A DNA stretch of 64,000 nt from Paenibacillus rhizovicinus (GTDB taxonomy: Bacteria; Bacillota; Bacilli; Paenibacillales; Paenibacillaceae). The stretch is from NCBI RefSeq assembly GCF_010365285.1, contig NZ_CP048286.1:2618501-2682500 (forward strand). Direction: 5' to 3'. The translations under genes were made by a program, and so were the position numbers. This document shows positions 60,973 through 64,000 of this stretch, in pieces. The stretch's first letter is position 1. Every line of letters starts with the position of its first letter. Below the pieces are notes generated by a model that was given only the letters and a program-made list of their open reading frames with translations, ran no database searches and was not told the origin of the DNA.

Positions 60973-61626
60973 ATGAATTCCGTATTCGCGAAAGTTCCTG
61001 AAGTCAAGCAGGAGCTCATCATGACCATATGCATCGAGGAGTTCGCCAAGAACGGGTACGACAATGCCTCGACGGACATTATTACTTCCCGCGCGGGTAT
61101 TTCCAAAGGGATCCTGTTCCACTACTTCAAAAGCAAGAAGAACCTCTATCTCGCCGTCGTCAAGCATTGCACGAGACTGTTGATCGACCGGACGATGGAA
61201 GAGGTGGACCGCATTCAAGCCGTCGATTTCTTCGACCGTCTCAAGGCGATCATTCTCGCCAAGCAGCAGATCACCCTGCGGCATTCGCAAGAAGCCGAGC
61301 TGGTGCAGCGAGCCATGATCCATCCGCCGAAAGCGCTCAAGGAGGAACTGGACGCGTTCTTCTCAGAACATCAGACGAAGTATACGGATCCCTTCATGCT
61401 GAATGACCTGTTCAAAACCGACCTGCTGGCATCCGGCCCTCTCCGCGAAGGCGTAACGCCGGAGAAGGTGTTCCATATGGTGATGATGGTCCTGTCCCAG
61501 TATTCCGCCAAATACCTGCAGCTGTACCGCACCGGCGATTATACGCATGAAGCGCTGCAGGCGATGCTGATCGAAGAGAGCGATGACTTCATCGACATGG
61601 TGAAGTATGGAGTGTATCGGAAGTAG
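60973..61626 (+). CDS. TetR/AcrR-family regulator
   Basis: 217-residue regulator. The N-terminal HTH (about 10-60) shows VKQELIMTICIEEFAKNGYDNASTDIITSRAGISKGILFHYFKSKKNLYLAV. The C-terminal ligand domain is helical. It lies last in the ABC operon, 88 bases after the permease. It probably represses the operon by binding the two TTGACT-N4-AGTCAA sites at 59099-59147 and releases when a transported compound binds (inference). GAGGTG precedes the ATG. Confidence 0.92.
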   Translation: MNSVFAKVPEVKQELIMTICIEEFAKNGYDNASTDIITSRAGISKGILFHYFKSKKNLYLAVVKHCTRLLIDRTMEEVDRIQAVDFFDRLKAIILAKQQITLRHSQEAELVQRAMIHPPKALKEELDAFFSEHQTKYTDPFMLNDLFKTDLLASGPLREGVTPEKVFHMVMMVLSQYSAKYLQLYRTGDYTHEALQAMLIEESDDFIDMVKYGVYRK

Positions 61627-61678
61627 GGCCAAGTCGCATCAGGCGCCCTGCGGCCGGTAAGGATAAGGGTTTTCGTCA

Positions 61679-61715
61679 CAAAAAAAAAAGCACAGCGCCG
61701 GTCCGCGCTGTGCTT
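61679..61715. terminator. bidirectional terminator between tetR-like gene and pbuG-like gene
   Basis: GCACAGCGC (61690-61698) pairs with GCGCTGTGC (61705-61713); a run of A precedes it, giving a long T tract on the minus strand for the permease gene. Confidence 0.9.
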
Positions 61716-61731
61716 ATTTCTATCTCTCTAT

Positions 61732-63123
61732 TTAGCCCTGGCTGCCAATCCAAGCGTAGCGCACGACGATAAGAACCGCGAGCACCCACATGAGCCAGTG
61801 GACTTTATATTTGCTTTTGCCGGACAGGTTGCCGACCGTCGCCAGGACGACGTACGAAACGATACCCGCAGATACGCCGTTCGCAATGTTGTACGTGAAC
61901 GGCATCAAGGCGATCGTCAAGAACGACGGAATCGCGAACACCATGTCTTGGAAGTCGATTTCCTTGATGGATTGAACCATCAGAACGCCGACGATGATCA
62001 GCGCCGCAGCCGTTGCGGAACCCGGGATGAGCGAGATGAGCGGCCATAGGAACAAGGAAGCCAGGAACGCTACGCCTGTCGTCACCGCCGTCAAGCCCGT
62101 GCGTCCGCCCTGAGCGATACCCGCGGAGCTCTCGACGAACGTCGTAACCGTGCTCGTGCCGAGCATCGCGCCGCCGCTGACGCCGACCGCGTCGACGAAC
62201 ATCGCTTTGCCGACGAGCTTACGGCCTTTGACCGGGTCTTTCATCGCGCCGGCACGGGTAGCCGTACCGACGAGCGTGCCGAACGTATCGAACAATTCAA
62301 CGAACGTGAACGTCGCGATGATGGAGATCAAACCGGTATGCCACACGCCTTTGAAGTCGAAATCCCACCAGCTCAGTTCGTTGAAGTTCGGGGACCATCT
62401 TTGGCCATCCAACGTTTTGCTGACGTCGACGTCGCCCGTGCAGATCGCGATGATCGTGACGCCGATGATGCCCCACAGAATCGCGCCGGGAACGCGCAGC
62501 ACCATCATGACCGCGATCAGCAGCACGCCGATCAGCGTCAGGTAGACGCTGGAGTTTTCCAGGCTGCCCATGTGGAAGACGGATTCGAAACTCAGAATAT
62601 CCGTGAATTGGCCTTTCGGAATGTCCGTTACCGTGTTCTCAATGCCAACCGCCAGGATACCGCTGTTCTTCAATCCGATGATCGTAATGAACAAGCCGAT
62701 ACCGACCGTGATGGCATGCTTCAAGCTGTCCGGAACGGCAACGATCAGCATTTGACGGACTTGGGTAACCGTCAGGATCATGAAAATAATACCGGAGATG
62801 AAGACGGCCGTCAGTGCCATCTCCGGCGAAATCGGCGAGTTCGTCGCTTTCGAAGCCAATACCGTCGAAGCGAAGTACGCGTTCAAGCCCATGCCTGGCG
62901 CAAGCGCCGCCGGGAAATTAGCGAACAGTCCCATCGCAATCGTGAAGATACCGCCCGCGAGCGCCGTAGCCAGAAACACAGAGTACATATTCAGTCCCGC
63001 GCCGCCAAGCACGCCGGGATTGACGGCGAGAATGTATGCCATTGTCATGAATGTCGTCAGCCCCGCCATGATTTCCGTTCTTACATTTGTTCCGTGTTCC
63101 TTCAAACGAAAGAAACCGCCCAT
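61732..63123 (-). CDS. pbuG: NCS2-family guanine/hypoxanthine permease
   Basis: 463-residue purine:proton symporter of the AzgA-like NCS2 group. Typical parts: FRLKEHGTNVRTEIMAGLTTFMTMAYILAVNPGVL, FPAALAPGMGLNAYFA, FTFVELFDTFGTLVGTATRAG, MLGTSTVTTFVESSAGIAQGGRTGLTAVTTG and FTYNIANGVSAGIVSY. About 12-14 helices are expected. Guanine/hypoxanthine specificity is inferred from the purine riboswitch and the PbuG-like sequence. AGGTTAT precedes the ATG. It has its own leader with aptamer and terminator. Confidence 0.9.
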   Translation of the reverse strand: MGGFFRLKEHGTNVRTEIMAGLTTFMTMAYILAVNPGVLGGAGLNMYSVFLATALAGGIFTIAMGLFANFPAALAPGMGLNAYFASTVLASKATNSPISPEMALTAVFISGIIFMILTVTQVRQMLIVAVPDSLKHAITVGIGLFITIIGLKNSGILAVGIENTVTDIPKGQFTDILSFESVFHMGSLENSSVYLTLIGVLLIAVMMVLRVPGAILWGIIGVTIIAICTGDVDVSKTLDGQRWSPNFNELSWWDFDFKGVWHTGLISIIATFTFVELFDTFGTLVGTATRAGAMKDPVKGRKLVGKAMFVDAVGVSGGAMLGTSTVTTFVESSAGIAQGGRTGLTAVTTGVAFLASLFLWPLISLIPGSATAAALIIVGVLMVQSIKEIDFQDMVFAIPSFLTIALMPFTYNIANGVSAGIVSYVVLATVGNLSGKSKYKVHWLMWVLAVLIVVRYAWIGSQG

Positions 63124-63159
63124 TTTTCTAATAACCTCCCAGAAAATTGTTCAGAACAA

Positions 63160-63214
63160 ACAAAGAACCTAGAAAACGACGCCGAGGAGTTCGGCAGCAT
63201 TCTCTAGGTTCTAC
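63160..63214 (-). terminator. riboswitch-controlled terminator before pbuG
   Basis: On the minus strand AGAACCTAGA pairs with TCTAGGTTCT, with an inner GCCGA/TCGGC hairpin, then TTGTTTG. It lies between the aptamer and the permease start. Confidence 0.85.
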
Positions 63215-63264
63215 GCAAAAACAAGTATGACCGCGCGAATGGACCGTTCGCGCGCGTTCATCTT

Positions 63265-63337
63265 GCTTTTCGTAGACAGGCCATTTACGGTGACCTCGTA
63301 GAGACTCTCAAGCCGATTCTTGAGATTATACGAAAAG
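63265..63337 (-). promoter_or_regulatory. purine riboswitch upstream of the permease gene
   Basis: Minus strand: P1 TTTTCGT/ACGAAAA, then ATAAT. P2 is CTCAAG-AATCGG-CTTGAG, J2/3 is AGTCTCTAC and P3 is AGGTCA-CCGTAAA-TGGCCT. J3/1 is GTCTAC with C at the specificity position, so guanine or hypoxanthine is the likely ligand. The base before it is T instead of the common A. Confidence 0.88.
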
Positions 63338-63418
63338 ACATGCAATTTTGTTTGTAATTGAGTCTGTGAACATTTTAGCGAGATTATTCAAAACCTGTCA
63401 ATGGAAATCGATTGAAAT

Positions 63419-64000
63419 TCACGGTTTGATCGTGTTCGTAATTTGCGCTTTGGCCTTTAAATCCGCCAGCCATGCCGAGGAAAGACCGGAAACCTTGTCG
63501 CGAACGAGCTTGGCACGGATTTCGGCCTCCTTATCTTCAAACTTCGCCGCCTTGGCCGCCTTGTGGTCGGTTACTTTGATGATGTGATAACCGAACTCCG
63601 TCTTGACCGGACCGCCAAGCACGCCCACCTTAAGTGAGAACGCCGCTTTCTCGAACTCAGGGATCATGACGCCTTTGCCGAAGTAACCGAGATCGCCGCC
63701 CGCGTCCTTGCTGCCCGCGTCGATTGATTTCTCCTTCGCCAGCTTGGCGAAATCCGCGCCGGCCTTCAGCTGCTTCATAATGGCGTCCGCCTCCGCTTGC
63801 GTCGCCACCAGAATATGCGATGCCCTTACCTGCTCCGGCTGATCGTACTCGGCCCGGTTCGCATCAAAATATTGTTTCACTTGTTCGTCGGTAACTTTCG
63901 CGCGCGGCTCCAGGATCCTGCGGATTTGAAGCTGCATCGGCGTCTGCCTCCTTAAATCCTCGAGCGTCATGCCGTTCTGCACCAGCGCGGCTTGAAAGTC
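63419..64000 (-). CDS. parvulin-type peptidyl-prolyl isomerase, PrsA/SurA-like (5' end cut)
   Basis: C-terminal 193 codons of a foldase; the gene continues beyond the window. Visible from the edge: DFQAALVQNGMTLEDLRRQTPMQLQI, a SurA/PrsA-type helical chaperone part. The rotamase domain then has VRASHILVATQAEADAIMKQLKAGADFAKLAKEKSIDAGSKDAGGDLGYFGKG and FGYHIIKVTDHKAA. These proteins are normally secreted lipoproteins or membrane-anchored and help exported proteins fold outside the cell. An internal GTG at 63982 is not a start, since the frame and family match continue upstream. Confidence 0.88.
   Translation of the reverse strand, partial: DFQAALVQNGMTLEDLRRQTPMQLQIRRILEPRAKVTDEQVKQYFDANRAEYDQPEQVRASHILVATQAEADAIMKQLKAGADFAKLAKEKSIDAGSKDAGGDLGYFGKGVMIPEFEKAAFSLKVGVLGGPVKTEFGYHIIKVTDHKAAKAAKFEDKEAEIRAKLVRDKVSGLSSAWLADLKAKAQITNTIKP

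Overview
The window looks like chromosome of a GC-rich Firmicute of the Paenibacillus/Cohnella type (inference). The evidence is a YesM/YesN two-component pair, ECF sigma genes paired with downstream anti-sigma-like genes, a Gram-positive style purine operon with a separate purS under a guanine riboswitch, PiT/DUF47 phosphate genes, strong GGAGG ribosome sites, and large alanine/proline/glycine-rich linkers. No rRNA, tRNA or CRISPR array was seen. Most genes lie on the minus strand.

Layout. 1-3.3 kb: response regulator (cut by the window edge) and YesM-like kinase. 3.7-6.8 kb: DUF5107/TPR protein. 7.2-8.6 kb: ECF sigma factor and membrane partner with a duplicated 100-residue unit. 8.8-27.6 kb: an AT-richer accessory region. 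It holds two intact copies and one decayed copy of a tiny XRE regulator cassette, a LytTR protein, a membrane Mrr-like nuclease, a GIY-YIG protein whose 5' end appears rewritten, an McrBC-like pair, a GIY-YIG/helicase/methylase fusion with its partner, an IS110 element, and a ParA-small protein-zinc protein module bracketed by 25-bp direct repeats. A perfect CIRCE operator lies beside the right-hand repeat. 27.9-44.1 kb: conserved core: rlmCD, diacylglycerol kinase, CbiX-like chelatase, YerC-like regulator, YqfQ-like protein, PiT/DUF47, DUF3048 lipoprotein, a second ECF sigma/DUF4179 pair, a 39-codon membrane peptide, an OmpR/HK pair with a very long linker, and two lipoproteins.

44.2-58.9 kb: the purine operon, read right to left: guanine riboswitch and terminator, purE-K-B-C-S-Q-L-F-M-N, a stand-alone AICAR formyltransferase, a stand-alone PurO-type IMP cyclohydrolase, purD, terminator. 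The usual bifunctional PurH is thus split in two. Three copies of an intergenic hairpin repeat, one inverted, lie between pur genes. 59.1-61.6 kb: ABC exporter plus TetR-like regulator behind a promoter with two identical-arm operators. 61.7-63.4 kb: purine permease with its own purine riboswitch and terminator, so purine synthesis and uptake are read by the same type of sensor. 63.4 kb to the end: partial parvulin foldase.

The most unusual parts are the ParA module, the XRE cassette duplication and decay, the orphan CIRCE, the pur-operon repeats and the split PurH.
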